Shown here in pieces: positions 53,911 through 64,000 of a stretch of DNA of 64,000 nt. The stretch comes from Eustoma russellianum (Eukaryota; Streptophyta; Magnoliopsida; Gentianales; Gentianaceae). The stretch lies in the NCBI GenBank assembly GCA_036186865.1, contig AP025066.1, forward strand, positions 14,811,408-14,875,407. Direction: 5' to 3'. Under the pieces are notes generated by a model. The model did not search any database, had not been told where the DNA came from, and worked only from the letters and a program-made list of their open reading frames with translations. The stretch's first letter is position 1; the number at the start of each line of letters is the position of its first letter. A program made the translations under genes and the position numbers.

Positions 53911-56712
53911 TGTTACACCCCGTAACTTTTAAGCACGACATTCAATATGTTAGGTTAACCTTAAACACAATTTAATTGATGATGTAGGATGTGCAACGTA
54001 GTAAAGATAAGAATGGGGTTAAAAGTAGAATTAAAGGTAATTAAAGAAAATTACCTAAAAGGTCCCTACTAAGAGATAGGGAGTTACACCACTTGTAGTA
54101 TAACTCCCCATCTCAACCTAGGGGGCGGTTATTGCACAAAAGAGGAGAGGAAAAACGCCTAGGAGGAAGAAATGGAAGAGAGAGAGAGAAGAAAGAAGAA
54201 AGGAAGAAGAAGAAGCTAACCTAGGTCCAATTCGTCTCGAATTCTAGCACACACTCGTAAGCTTATCTCGATTCCAAGGCAAGTAATCTTTCTATACGCT
54301 TTACGCAAATTTTGATACTTTAGGCCCTATGTTCTTACAAAGAGAAAACATGAATCACACATTAGTATTCTTGTCTTGTCTATCTTAAATGTTTTGTTAT
54401 ACGTAAGTCTTGTTGCTAATTGTGTAAAGTCTTGTTCTTTGGGCCATATTTATGAAAATAGTTTGTGTGGTGCTTCGTTGTTGTCAAGCATGCCCATAAA
54501 AGTGTATATTTTGACGTGCTTATTGTCTTGCGCTACTCTTATGTTGATTGTCTACACTTAGATGTTGAGAGTAAGTGCAGGAAATTGAGAGATGAGTGAT
54601 GACATTGCTGTAGTCTTGTTGTGTTGGGAAAGTTGATGAGATCTTTTGAAGGTTGTGAATGATTGAAGGCTAGAGTGAATATTGTTAGGCATCGCTAGGC
54701 ATCAATTCATGTTTAGATGTGTGTTAAGTAAGATGAATCTAGATGTTAAGATGGATCTTTAAGTGTTGAAAACGAAAGGGTTGAAGAAGGAGGGTGTTGG
54801 AGGAAGTTTCTGCAGAAAAAAACTGCAGTTTGGCATCGTCAGAACACTTCGAACGCCTACATTAGGCGCTCTATGTCACATTAGGCGCCTAATGTAGCGT
54901 TCAATGTGTCCTGAAGCTTTCCCGTACAGAAAAACTGCAATTTAGAACCGTCAGAACACTTCGAACGCCTACATTAGGCGCTCTATGTCATTAGGCGCCT
55001 AATGTAGCGTTCAATGCGTCCTGAATCATCCCCGAACACTTCGAACACCTACATAAAGCGCTTTAAGTCACTATAGGTGCTTCATGTAGGCGTTCAATGT
55101 CTCGGAACATCCCCGAACATTCGAACGCCTAGTATAAGCGCTTTAAGTCACTATAGGCGCTTCATGTAGCGTTCCAACTATACTGGAAGTCTCTTTGACC
55201 CTTTAGGTGCCCTATGTACGTGTTGTAACCTTATACACTTCTTTTGAGCATAAAATGCAAAGGTGTTTGAGTTGTAATTGAGGTTGTGGTAAGTTTGATC
55301 AAGTTAAATAAGATTGAATCTTGAGTGAATTCGTAAGAAGAATGGACTTGGAAAGATACGACCACGGAGTGTTTGAGGTGCAAGACTGTATACTTGATAA
55401 GTACGATATGTTAATGGTGTGTGATACATGTTTGATACGAAGTTACATGTGCATCCTGCATCATGACATGGGCACTTGCCATTTGATTTGTGATTTGCTT
55501 TGCAAAAGAACATGTGGTTACAAGAAAGGTTTAAAGTTTTCGAAAGACAAAATGGCTGCTGGTTGAGTCGCAGGGGTATAAAGTCACGTCTGCGAAAGCA
55601 GGGTATAAAAGCGTGATCTGTGAATCAACAGCAGGGTATAAAGTATTTTTTTATGGGGCCGTGACCTATCAGCACGGAAAATAAAGTTATTTTATGGGGC
55701 CGTGGACCTATCAGCCACGGAAAACAAAGTTATTTTATGGGGCCGTGGACCTTTCACAGCACGATATATGATATATGTAATGGGGCCGTGGACCTTTCAG
55801 CACGGATATATGATATGATGTAATGGGGCATGGACCTTTCAGCACGGGGTATAAAGTTATATTGTTATCGGGGGCCGTGGACCTTTCAGCACGGGGTATA
55901 AAGTAATGTTTGCTGTGGACTTGATCACCCCACAGGGTATAAAGTTCTGCAACGCGAAAGAATATGAATATGTAATGTGATGAAATGTTTTGTTAAATAC
56001 ATGCAAATGACATGTTTATGAAAGAAGACATATGCATGGGTGTTGTGTGTGATTTTAAAGAAGTACATGCATCATGATACACGGAGCATAAGAATTGACA
56101 TGCAAGAAACGTGACGAGTTTATGACTTGCTATGTGATACGTTGTTTAATACATGTTGGTTCTCATATCTGTGTACATATATGTGCTTTATCTGCTTTGA
56201 GGAATTCTTATTAAGATGCTATTTGCTAACACCGAGCTCTTATTTTGGGGCAATGTTTTATACACTGGTGACTTGACGTGTGTGATTCCGTAAGGTGTAT
56301 AGACGGTTACTTGCTAGCGATAATTTCGCTAAGAACAATTACTCTGCTCCTTTTCAGGTGAGCCTGAATATGAGTTGATATTTGTTGAAGACGACGGCGA
56401 GTGGGCTCAATGGGATGATGGACATGGGAATAGATAGATGCTGGACTACTTTATTTCAGTTTGGAAAACTCATTTGTTGTTATGTTGATCTAAAACTTAT
56501 GTTGGCAAGAGGAACAAACATCTTTAATTCCGCTGCATTTTAATGGATGTTTTAATGACGATGAAGGTTTAAATTTATGACGTTTCCGCTGGTTTTTATC
56601 TTACATTATGAAGGATGTACGCTGTGATCTGCTTGACGCTATTCGTAGTTCTCATAGTAGGCTACGGCGGGTGCACTGGTTCCGATGACAGTATCGGGCC
56701 GGGGGCGCTACA
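53911..56712 (+). repeat. Tek-2 3' LTR, 2802 bp
   Basis: Partner of 46200-48998. Many one-base indels but few substitutions separate them. Ends GGGGGCGCTACA, followed by the GTTTG duplication. Confidence 0.95.
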
Positions 56713-56871
56713 GTTTGCCTGATCAACGACCATCTTGAAGTGTTGGTCTTGCTCATTTGATCCACACGTTTTATCACTAAGGAAGCAAGAGGAAGTATTC
56801 TTCCTTGTGCCTACCCTTTGTGAAGGACGTTGGAAGGTGGAATTGTTGGAGCCCACGTCTTGCACGCATCA

Positions 56872-57622
56872 TTTGTAGGGCTGGATTGATGGTGTTTTTT
56901 GGCCGTGGAGTGTAGTAAGGGCAATTAAAGTTTCTTTGGTAAATCTGGTTTGTGTAGTGAAATGATCAACACTTGAACAACAAATCAATGCATGAGTTCA
57001 GTCCACAAAATTAAATTAAGACACACAAGATCACAATCAACCAAAAGCTTCGGTAGCAACAAGATCAATTATGACTAGGAGGCTATTTAAGCAAAGTAAC
57101 GCAAGTTTGTAAGGCTGAATGTTCAATCTAGATGCAATATCCTAAGTGTTCAAGTTTGCACATAAAAGAATCAGTTCTTCAAGTCTCAAATACATCCAAA
57201 ATGATGAATAAACAAGGACAGAATAAGAACAATGGATATTCAAGCCGTAAGGTTCAGATTTTGTCCAAAGTTTGAAGCTTTGGATACAAAATGAGAGTTA
57301 TGGTTTTTATACACAAAATAACAGAAAATATAACTTCTCTGTTTTTTTGTATCTTGACATAAAAACGAATGGATATGATGGCAAAAGAGGGATACAAAAA
57401 TCAGATTCACAAGAATAGAAAAGATACAAAATTTTCATTTTTTTGCACCAAGGGGTACTTTTTTTGACACAAAAAGAGCGCATAAATATATATATATTTT
57501 TTGGATTTTTGACAGAATATAGGTTTGGGGATGAGAAAAAAATGTCACAAAGAAAAGCATGCTTGGAAAGAATTGAAAAGAATAAGAAAAGTGCAAGATA
57601 TGTGGTGAAAAGAGTAACCTTC
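56872..57622 (-). other. Leader of a minus-strand CRMl-type element
   Basis: Lies downstream (leftward) of the primer site at 57623-57634 and resembles 43377-43759 in part. No ORF with recognisable content; the 121- and 76-codon minus frames at 57307-57672 run across the PBS and LTR boundary and are fortuitous. It ends on the left against the CRMl-type LTR end at 56871. Confidence 0.6.
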
Positions 57623-57634
57623 GCTCTGATACCA
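57623..57634 (-). other. Primer binding site next to the 57638-59481 LTR
   Basis: TGGTATCAGAGC on the minus strand, 3 bp from the LTR end TGATGC. It marks this LTR as the 5' LTR of sequence lying to its left. Confidence 0.92.
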
Positions 57635-57637
57635 ATT

Positions 57638-59481
57638 TGATGCAAACTGAAAGCGTGTGATCCACTCTTCACCTCAACATCCTCCTCAACAATAGGTTAG
57701 GCACAAAGAGATCCCTTCCCCTTGCTTCCTTTGTGTTGGATTCGGCTGATTCAAGCATTCCTCCGCATTGGAATGGTTGTTTGATCAGGCAAGCCTACGA
57801 GACCCTCCTGGACAGCATTCCGAAACGTTGGCAAACACCCTCAAATATGCTCATCTTTGAAGGTTAATAGGCCTGATTTTTAATGCAAAATCAAGGAAAA
57901 CAAAGGCATGCTCATAAAGAACAAAACTGAAATTCTATTGAAGAAATCATCAAAATCGCAAAAACCTTGTACAAACTGGTTTGAGACTTATTTATACATG
58001 TTCTAAGCTGCCTATGGATGTCCTAATTAACTTTGAGATGGAATAGGTGATGCACAATCACTCAGCTATTTAGGACCTTTCTTCAACTCAATAAACTCAG
58101 CTGGAACCATGGAAGAAGATGCAGAATATTCCAAGAACACCAAGCAACTCAATCATCCAGAATTCAGCCGAGAAGAATGAATCAGCTTCAGCAAATGATC
58201 TCAACTTATTTGGACAAGCCTAAACCCTTCCAAACAATATCCATCCCAAGATATAGAAGCAATACAATCAAGTTATGATTCAAAACTTGAAGGGAATCAA
58301 ATGATTCAAATGGAAAAACTGAAAACAGTTTTTGGTGCAAAGTTGTTGTTTTTGTTGTATATTGGAATTCTGCCATTTACAAACGTTTTTAGCTACTTTA
58401 AATAAGCTAACAAGACTTCTAAGAAAGACACAAAACGTTAGGGGTCCAATAGGAGCAAAGAAAGAATGTTAAACAAAGTGCAACTTGGAAAACTTTTGAT
58501 GACTTCAGCAATTGTCTTTCGGCTGAAACTCCCTTTTGGTTGCAAGTTGATTTTTCCTTTGAATTTTAATTGGACCAGCTTTGCCTTGCTTTGTAATATT
58601 ATATAGGATGTCCTTGATGAGTTGGAGTGGCCCCTTGCAGCTGATTGGTTGAAAAGGCTTCTTGAAAAGTCAAGAAACTGAAATCTGTCCAGTTTTTGAG
58701 CAGTTTTCTGTTTTAAATTATAACATAACCTTCCAGACCGATTTAGCTCTTCTACTTCAAATAATAATTGTAGATCATTCTCTGTAGATGTGTTTAGACA
58801 CCAGAATGACGTCGTTTGGATCTGGGATGAGTGAGTTATGCCCGTTTGAAGTTGACCTGCTTGCAGATGTGGACCTTTGGAAGCAGTGACTAAGCAGCCA
58901 GCTTGTTGCAACGATTGTGTAGCTTGATGCAGACCTTTTTTGGGAAAGTGATGAACATCCAAATTGTAGCTTATCCTGTTAGATTTCACCTCCAACTAGA
59001 ATCACGTCAATTGAAGTTGTGGTTGATGAGTTATGGCTGAAATACTAAGAAGGTATCATCCTGCCAGCTTGCCCTTTCAACTCAACTTGGTGTTTGAACG
59101 TTTGGCCTTTGTTCAATCATTCTTCCTTGACCTAAAAACAACTCAAACACACACCAAACAACATATGCAACATATTAGGACATGTCTTGGTTAGTTTACA
59201 ACAATTTATAAAGGAAAGGAAGCTAAGCACTCAACAATATGAACAATACACACAAGACTAACTAACATATTACAAACATGATTCAAAAACTAAGTTAAAG
59301 CTTGTAGCCAATGGATCCAATGTAGGCTATCTTGACTTGGTTCATCCTCAACATGCTTGTAAAGGAAGGTTCCAACTTCATGCATCAATTTATTGGCCAT
59401 GCTTCTTGTTATAGGGCCTTTGTCTTGCATTGGCGTACCTCCCGCGGCGGTTTGTTCTTCTTGGCTTGGCTGGGCTCATCA
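57638..59481 (-). repeat. LTR shared by two internal regions (CRMl-3 3' LTR), 1844 bp
   Basis: On the plus strand TGATGC (57638) to CTCATCA (59481). To its right are the polypurine tract and pol of CRMl-3, as for a 3' LTR; to its left are a PBS and leader, as for a 5' LTR. TATA box (TGTATAAATAAG on minus) at 57989-57996. A 185-codon minus ORF at 58438-58995 lies in U3 and has no recognisable domain; I do not call it. The first ~240 bp in element orientation encode a GPITRSMANK...FLYKHVEDEP tail, out of frame with pol by one base. Confidence 0.85.
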
Positions 59482-61880
59482 TTCCCCCCCTCTTGAAAAG
59501 GATTCGACCTCAAATCTAGATCAACACTAAATGGAGTAAGGTCAGCAACATTAAAAGTTTTAGAGACAGAACCATACTTTTCTTCAGGAATGTCAAGGAC
59601 GTATGCGTTATCTCCAAGTCTTTGGACAACTTTGAATGGTCCATCGCCTCTTGGCATCAACTTTGATTTCCTTTCCTTAGGAAACCTTTCCTTCCTTAAG
59701 TGTAACCAAACGAGATCTCCAGGTTCAAATATAACAGCCTTATGGTTCTTGTTAGCTCTTTTGGCATACACTTTGTTTTTAGCTTCAAGTTGTGACTTAA
59801 CCTTTTCATGCAAATCTTTGACAAGTTTAGCCTTACGTTCTCCATCAAGACTAACACGTTCATGAATGGGAATGGGGACTAAGTCAAGTGGGGATAAAGG
59901 GTTAAATCCATAAACAACTTCAAAAGGAGAATGTAAAGTACCACTATGAACATTCCTATTGTATGCAAACTCAATGAAAGCTAAGCAATCTTCCCAATTC
60001 TTTAAGTTCTTTTGAATTATGACACGCAACAATTGTGACAAAGTTCTATTGAATACTTCCGTTTGTCCATCAGTTTGTGGGTGAGCAGTTGTCGAGAAAA
60101 GAAGTTTAGTACCAAGTCTACTCCACAAAACACGCCAGAAGTGGCTTAAAAACTTTGTGTCTCTATCGCTTACAATGGTACGGGGCATGCCATGCAATCT
60201 TACAATTTCCTTAAAGAATAGGTCAGAAACATGTGTGGCATCATCCACCTTCTTGCACGCAATAAAATGTGCCATCTTAGAAAATCTATCGACAACGACA
60301 AAGATGCTATCCTTACCAGTCTTGGACCTAGGCAATCCTAACACAAAGTCCATTGAAAGATTAGTCCGAGGTGAATTTGGGACAGGTAAAGGAGTGTAAA
60401 ATCCATGAAGTTGTGTTCTAGACTTAGCTTGCTTGCAAGTAATACAACTAGCACATACCTTTTCAACATTCACGCGCATGTGTGGCCAGAAGAAATGCTC
60501 CTTAAGCATCTCTAACGTCTTGAACGAGCCAAAATGACCTATCAAGCCTCCTCCATGAGCTTCCTTGATCAGAAGTCCCCTTATTGAACACATTGGTATA
60601 CACAACTTTTGTTCCTTGAACAAGAATCCTTCATGCAGATAGAACTTACCAAAAGGTGATTCAAGACATGCTTTGTAAAAGGAACTAATGTCATGGTCAG
60701 AGACATACAAATCTTTGATAGTTTCAAAACCAAACATGTTACAAGTCAGTGTAGTAATCAAAGTATATCGACGAGATAGAGCATCAGCAACAATATTGTG
60801 TTTTCCTTGCTTATACTTGATTACATATGGGAATTGTTCAAAGGTATTCAACCCATTTTGCATGCCTTTTGTTTAGTTTACCTTGGCCCTTAAGGTACTT
60901 AAGACTTTCATGATCAGTGTGGATCACAAATTCCTTAGGTTGCAAACAATGTTGCCAAGTTTGTAAAGATCTAACTAAGGCAAAAAGTTCTTTGTCATAG
61001 GCTGAATAGTTCAAGGCTGCTCCTCTTAACTTCTCACTGAAATAAGCTATGGGTTTCTTAGCTTGATTCAGTACAGCTCCAATGCCAACCCCGTTGGCAT
61101 CACACTCAACTTCAAACATCTCTTCAAAGTTTGGCAATCTTAGGATGGGTGTTGAGGTTAGGCGTTTCTTAAGTTCATCAAAGGCTTGTTGTTGTGAGGT
61201 TCCCCATTTAAAACTTACATCTTTCTTAACCAATTCGTTAAGGGGTAAAGCAATGGTAGAGAAATCCTTGACAAAACGCCCATAAAAGCTGGCTAGTCCA
61301 TGAAAACTCCTAATGTCTCCTGCAGACTTAGGTGTTGGCCATTCAGTGATGGACTTGACCTTCTCTTGGTCCATCTCAATCCCTTCAGCACTGATCACAA
61401 AACCTAGGAACACTACTTTCTCTAGACAGAATGAACACTTCTTAAGGTTGGCATATAGTTGTTCCTTTTGCAACATTTCAAACACAATTCTCAAATGGAT
61501 AAGGTGTTCACTAATGGATTTGGAGTAGATAAGGATGTCATCAAAGTATATTACCACAAATTTCCCAATGAATTTCTTCAAGACCTCATTCATCAACCTC
61601 ATAAAGGTGCTAGGGGCGTTAGTTAGGCCAAAGGGCATGACTAACCACTCGTATAATCCAAACTTAGTCTTGAAGGCTGTTTTCCATTCATCTCCTTCCC
61701 TAATTCTTACTTGGAAGTATTATTGCTTAAGATCTACTTTGGTAAAGTATCTAGACCCATGTAACATGTCCAACATATCATCCAACCTAGGAATAGGGTA
61801 TCTATACTTCACAGTAATCTTATTGATTGCTCTACAATCGGTGCACATCCTCCAAGTTCCATCTTTCTTAGGGACAACTA
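59409..61880 (-). pseudogene. CRMl-3 pol (RT, RNase H, integrase), truncated at its N-terminus
   Basis: Minus-strand relative of CRMl-1 pol. RT starts at 61880 with VVPKKDGTW, cut by CRMl-4. A TAA near 61722 replaces Gly in KVDLKQGYFQ. 61638-60838 covers MPFGLTNAP, YFDD, VECDANGVGIG and TDHESLKYL. A one-base gain near 60845 separates it from 60863-59409: integrase HHCC finger (HGGGLIGHF...CITCKQ), SMDFVLGL, SDRDTKF, HPQTDGQTEV, GDLVWLHLRK and FNVADLTPF, then NPFQEGGNDEP through the polypurine tract into the LTR. Gag and protease are missing (outside or deleted). Confidence 0.9.
59482..59495 (-). other. CRMl-3 polypurine tract
   Basis: AAGAGGGGGGGAA on the minus strand, directly before the LTR (TGATGAGCCC). 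Confidence 0.88.
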
Positions 61881-63254
61881 TGATGCGTGCAACTCGTGGG
61901 CTCCAACAATTCCACCTTCCAAACGTCCTTCACAAAGGGTTAGGCACAAAGAAGTAAACTTCCCCTTGCTTCCTTAGTGATCAAACGTGTGGACAAAGAG
62001 CAAGACCAACACTACAAGATGGTCGTTGATCAGGCAAACCAAACTGGCCCTCCTGGACGGCACATTTTAGCAATGGCAATACCTTCAAAACGCTCAACTT
62101 TGAAGGATCTTAACTTAGATTTTTAATGCAAAACCAAGAAAACAAAGTATCACACGAAGTGAAGGAAATATCAAGAATTGTTATTCATCAAAAGGTGTGT
62201 TTACAACCAGCCAAAGGGGTCTATTTATAGGCCTAGAAGACGCCCCCTTTAGCTTGAGATGGCTAGAGATAATTCAAATAAAGCTATCTAACAAATGTTT
62301 GAATTTGAACTTTGCTTGAAAATTTAAACTAAGATAATTCTAGCTAAAACTTGAAATGCTTGAAAGATGTTATCTTCAATGAATCTAGCCACGTTTGGTG
62401 ATGAAATTGGCGTTGGAGATGTAGATGAAGTGGTTGAACTTGAATTCAAAGGCTAGTTGAAGATTGGATTCAACTTGACTTCAAACTTGAATTCAATCTT
62501 TGAATTATGATCCCATCCTTTTCTTAGCTCCAAGTTGGCGTGTGGAAGTATATCTAGGCATGTGAGATGTCTTCAAATGGTTGAGATGTTGAATTCAAAT
62601 GCTGGTTGGAGATTGAGTTTAACTTGAACTTGAATTTAAATTTGGATTCAAATTTGAATTGTAATCTCATCTTTGTTATCCTTCAAATTTGACTTCATGT
62701 TGGCGTTTGGAGTGGATGTAGATTAGGCTGAAATCCTCTTGAACTTTAAGTCTCCAATTGATTGAGATTGAATTCAAATTAAGGTTGAATTTTAAATTCA
62801 AGCCTAGCTTTGAATTTAAACTCAATTGATCATTATCCATTTGCTTTAGGTATGGCCGCCCCCTTCTTGTAAATAATGGAGATGATTTTGATTTCAACTT
62901 GATCAAGAGACTCTATCTTGGACACCTTTGAATTTGTCTTAGCATAGACAAACATTCTCTTCGAATATTCTCTTGAAACATTCTCTTGAAACATTCTCTT
63001 CAACATTCTCTTCAAACATTCTTTTGAAACATTCTCTTGAACATTCTCTTCAAACATTCTCTTGAAACATTCTCTTGAACATTCTCTTCAAACATTCGAT
63101 GAAATGAACCCAAGGAGTCTTAGGTTCATCTTGAACATGTTTGTACAAGAAGGTGGCAACTTGATGACAAAGTTCCTTTGCCCTCCTTCTTGTCATAGGA
63201 CCTTTGACCTCTTGATGGGGCCCTTGATCCTCATCGGACCCTTGATCCTCATCA
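61881..63254 (-). repeat. CRMl-4 3' LTR, 1374 bp
   Basis: TGATGCGTGC (61881) to CCTCATCA (63254). TATA box on minus at 62222-62229. U3 has diverged repeats rich in TTGAATTCAA and a CATTCTCTT array (62948-63097). Its start in element orientation encodes DEDQGSDEDQG, then VKGPMTRRRAKE and FLYKHVQDEP. The U5-R part matches 43775-44120. Confidence 0.92.
62948..63097. repeat. CATTCTCTTGAAA minisatellite in the CRMl-4 LTR
   Basis: About eleven units of 12-15 bp, CATTCTCTT followed by GAAA, CAA or CAAA. On the minus strand in the tail frame it encodes KRMF and related repeats following the FLYKHVQDEP peptide, so the array may lengthen the polyprotein tail. Also gives short fortuitous ORFs. Confidence 0.88.
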
Positions 63255-64000
63255 ATCCCCCCTCCTCAAAAGGATTCGTCCTCGAATCAAAAAGGTCATC
63301 GTTGAAAGGGGTGAGATCAGCAACATTAAAAGTAGGTGAAACTGAACCATACCTGTCGGGAAGATCGAGGATGTATGCATTGTCACCTATGCGTTTCAAT
63401 ACTTTAAAGGGTCCATCTCCGCGAGGCAACAATTTTGACTTTCTTTCATTGGGAAATCTTTCTTTACGCAAATGTAACCACACTAAATCTCCAAGTTTGA
63501 ACACAACTCTTTTCCGATGTTTGTTAGCTCGTCGTTCATAAGCTTTGTTTTTCTTTTCTAGTTGTGTTTTAACTTGTTCATGCAGTTTCTTTATGTTGTC
63601 CGCTTTTTGTTTACCATCAATACTAGAACGTTCATGCACGGGAATAGGAATCAAATCAATGGGAGACAAGGGATTAAAGCCATACACGATTTCAAATGGA
63701 CTATGCAAAGTACCGTGATGGACACTCCTATTATATGCAAATTCGATATATGGTAAACAATCTTCCCAATGTTTAATGTGTTTTTGCAAAATGGCACGCA
63801 AAAGTTGAGAAAGAGTACGATTAACGACTTCAGTTTGTCCATCAGTTTGTGGGTGTGCGGTGGTGGAAAACAATAATTGTGTACCAAGTTTAGCCCACAA
63901 AACACGCCAAAAATGACTCAAGAATTTCGTATCTCTATCACTTACAATTGTACGTGGCATGCCATGCAATCTAACAATTTCTTTGAAGAACAAATCAGCA
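63193..64000 (-). CDS. CRMl-4 integrase, core to C-terminus (partial)
   Basis: Open from the right edge to 63193. Core IVSDRDTKFLSHFW and HPQTDGQTEVVNRT with catalytic Asp and Glu. Then EFAYNRSVHHGT, GDLVWLHLRKERFP, GDGPFKVLKRIGDNAYILDLP and FNVADLTPF. After NPFEEGG it enters the LTR in a frame that ends at SKVL; the conserved LTR tail (GPMTRRRAKE) is one base out of frame, apparently through a length change in the G run of the polypurine tract. Otherwise intact over 260 residues. Confidence 0.9.
   Translation of the reverse strand, partial: ADLFFKEIVRLHGMPRTIVSDRDTKFLSHFWRVLWAKLGTQLLFSTTAHPQTDGQTEVVNRTLSQLLRAILQKHIKHWEDCLPYIEFAYNRSVHHGTLHSPFEIVYGFNPLSPIDLIPIPVHERSSIDGKQKADNIKKLHEQVKTQLEKKNKAYERRANKHRKRVVFKLGDLVWLHLRKERFPNERKSKLLPRGDGPFKVLKRIGDNAYILDLPDRYGSVSPTFNVADLTPFNDDLFDSRTNPFEEGGLMRIKGPMRIKGPIKRSKVL

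Larger units (their letters stand above)
46200..56712 (+). mobile_element. Tek-2: structurally complete Ty3/gypsy chromovirus (Tekay/Del type), ORFs shattered
   Basis: 10.5-kb element with LTRs of 2799 and 2802 bp (TGTTACACCCC...GGGGCGCTACA), a PBS, gag with CCHC knuckle, protease, RT, RNase H, integrase, chromodomain and polypurine tract. GTTTG is duplicated exactly (46195-46199 and 56713-56717). Related to Tek-1 in protein and LTR end, but a different family. Coding regions and even the two LTRs differ mainly by one-base insertions and deletions. Two intron-like inserts are annotated below. Confidence 0.95.
44691..56871 (+). repeat. CRMl-type LTR (plus), interrupted by Tek-2
   Basis: Starts TGATGAGGCTGAGG at 44691 and ends CACGCATCA at 56871, with Tek-2 plus its duplication (46200-56717) in between; about 1.66 kb without it. 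The first 200 bp encode a tail peptide like those of the CRMl elements. The U5 end matches the other CRMl-type LTRs in inverted form. No primer site follows, so it is a solo LTR or a rearranged 3' LTR. Its middle (about 45000-45950) does not match the others. No clean 5-bp duplication (CTTTG left, TTTGT right). Confidence 0.65.
61881..64000 (-). mobile_element. CRMl-4: Ty3/gypsy element inserted in CRMl-3 RT, runs off window
   Basis: A 3' LTR (61881-63254), a polypurine tract and pol 3' end in minus orientation; the rest lies beyond the right edge. It abuts CRMl-3 RT at 61880 (flank AACTA), so AACTA should recur at its far end. Pol is related to CRMl-1 but clearly another family. Confidence 0.9.

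Noticed and set aside
44686..56876. Target duplication for the interrupted CRMl-type LTR (CTTTG / TTTGT)
   Set aside because: The flanks do not match as a 5-bp duplication and the neighbouring sequences belong to different element parts, so a clean insertion is not supported.
57307..57672. 121-codon minus ORF, hydrophobic and Cys/Phe-rich
   Set aside because: Crosses the primer site and LTR boundary, lies in an AT-rich leader and has no homologue-like motif.
58438..58995. 185-codon minus ORF inside the 57638-59481 LTR
   Set aside because: No recognisable domain, lies in U3 upstream of the TATA box, low-complexity Gln/Ser/Leu composition; most likely fortuitous.

Overview
This window is flowering-plant nuclear DNA, probably eudicot (inferred from element families and AT-rich composition). 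It is made almost entirely of LTR retrotransposons inserted into one another. I found no host protein gene, tRNA, rRNA or CRISPR. Every long reading frame is retrotransposon gag or pol, and all readable primer binding sites match the 3' end of initiator tRNA-Met. Names used below: SIRE-A and SIRE-B (Ty1/copia, Maximus/SIRE type, minus strand); Tek-1 and Tek-2 (Ty3/gypsy chromoviruses of Tekay/Del type with C-terminal chromodomain, plus strand); CRMl-1 to CRMl-4 (Ty3/gypsy elements resembling CRM/Reina in gag and in a C-terminus that runs into the LTR; exact lineage uncertain).

Layout. 1-5074: 5' part of SIRE-A (gag, leader, 3.0-kb LTR), inserted near the gag start of Tek-1. 5075-42993: the right part of Tek-1, broken into 5075-5698, 14410-20109 and 40696-42993. 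CRMl-1 (5699-14409) sits in its gag and CRMl-2 (20110-40695) in its 3' LTR. A complete young element, SIRE-B (26445-38315), sits inside CRMl-2 with a perfect TCTAT duplication. 42994-46199: a short unassigned stretch, then rearranged CRMl-type LTR pieces, including a head-to-head LTR junction near 44.2 kb. 46200-56712: Tek-2, structurally complete (GTTTG duplication) but with shattered ORFs, inside another CRMl-type LTR. 56718-64000: rearranged minus-strand CRMl elements, in which an LTR lies between two internal regions and CRMl-4 is inserted in the RT of CRMl-3.

Order of events from nesting: Tek-1 first, then CRMl-1 and CRMl-2, then SIRE-A and SIRE-B. The SIRE LTR copies differ only by a T-run length and one substitution as far as I can read, so that family moved very recently. 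Tek-1 is decayed with many C-to-T type stops. Tek-2 is broken mostly by one-base indels, which could partly be sequence error; the window also has a 10-N gap.

Most interesting signal: Tek-1 and Tek-2 both carry a short GT-AG intron-like insert at the same codon and phase at the gag/protease junction. Unspliced reading stops 3 codons in; removal fuses gag in frame to protease. SIRE-B, from another superfamily, has a 92-nt segment at its own gag/protease junction with the same properties. Each Tek element also has one further private intron-like insert (RT in Tek-1, RNase H in Tek-2). This suggests splicing as a Gag versus Gag-Pol switch; it is a hypothesis that RNA data can test. Second, four CRMl-type LTR families encode a conserved C-terminal peptide inside the LTR. 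Third, the SIRE LTR promoter has a cluster of M-phase (MSA, 3R-MYB) type motifs upstream of its TATA box.
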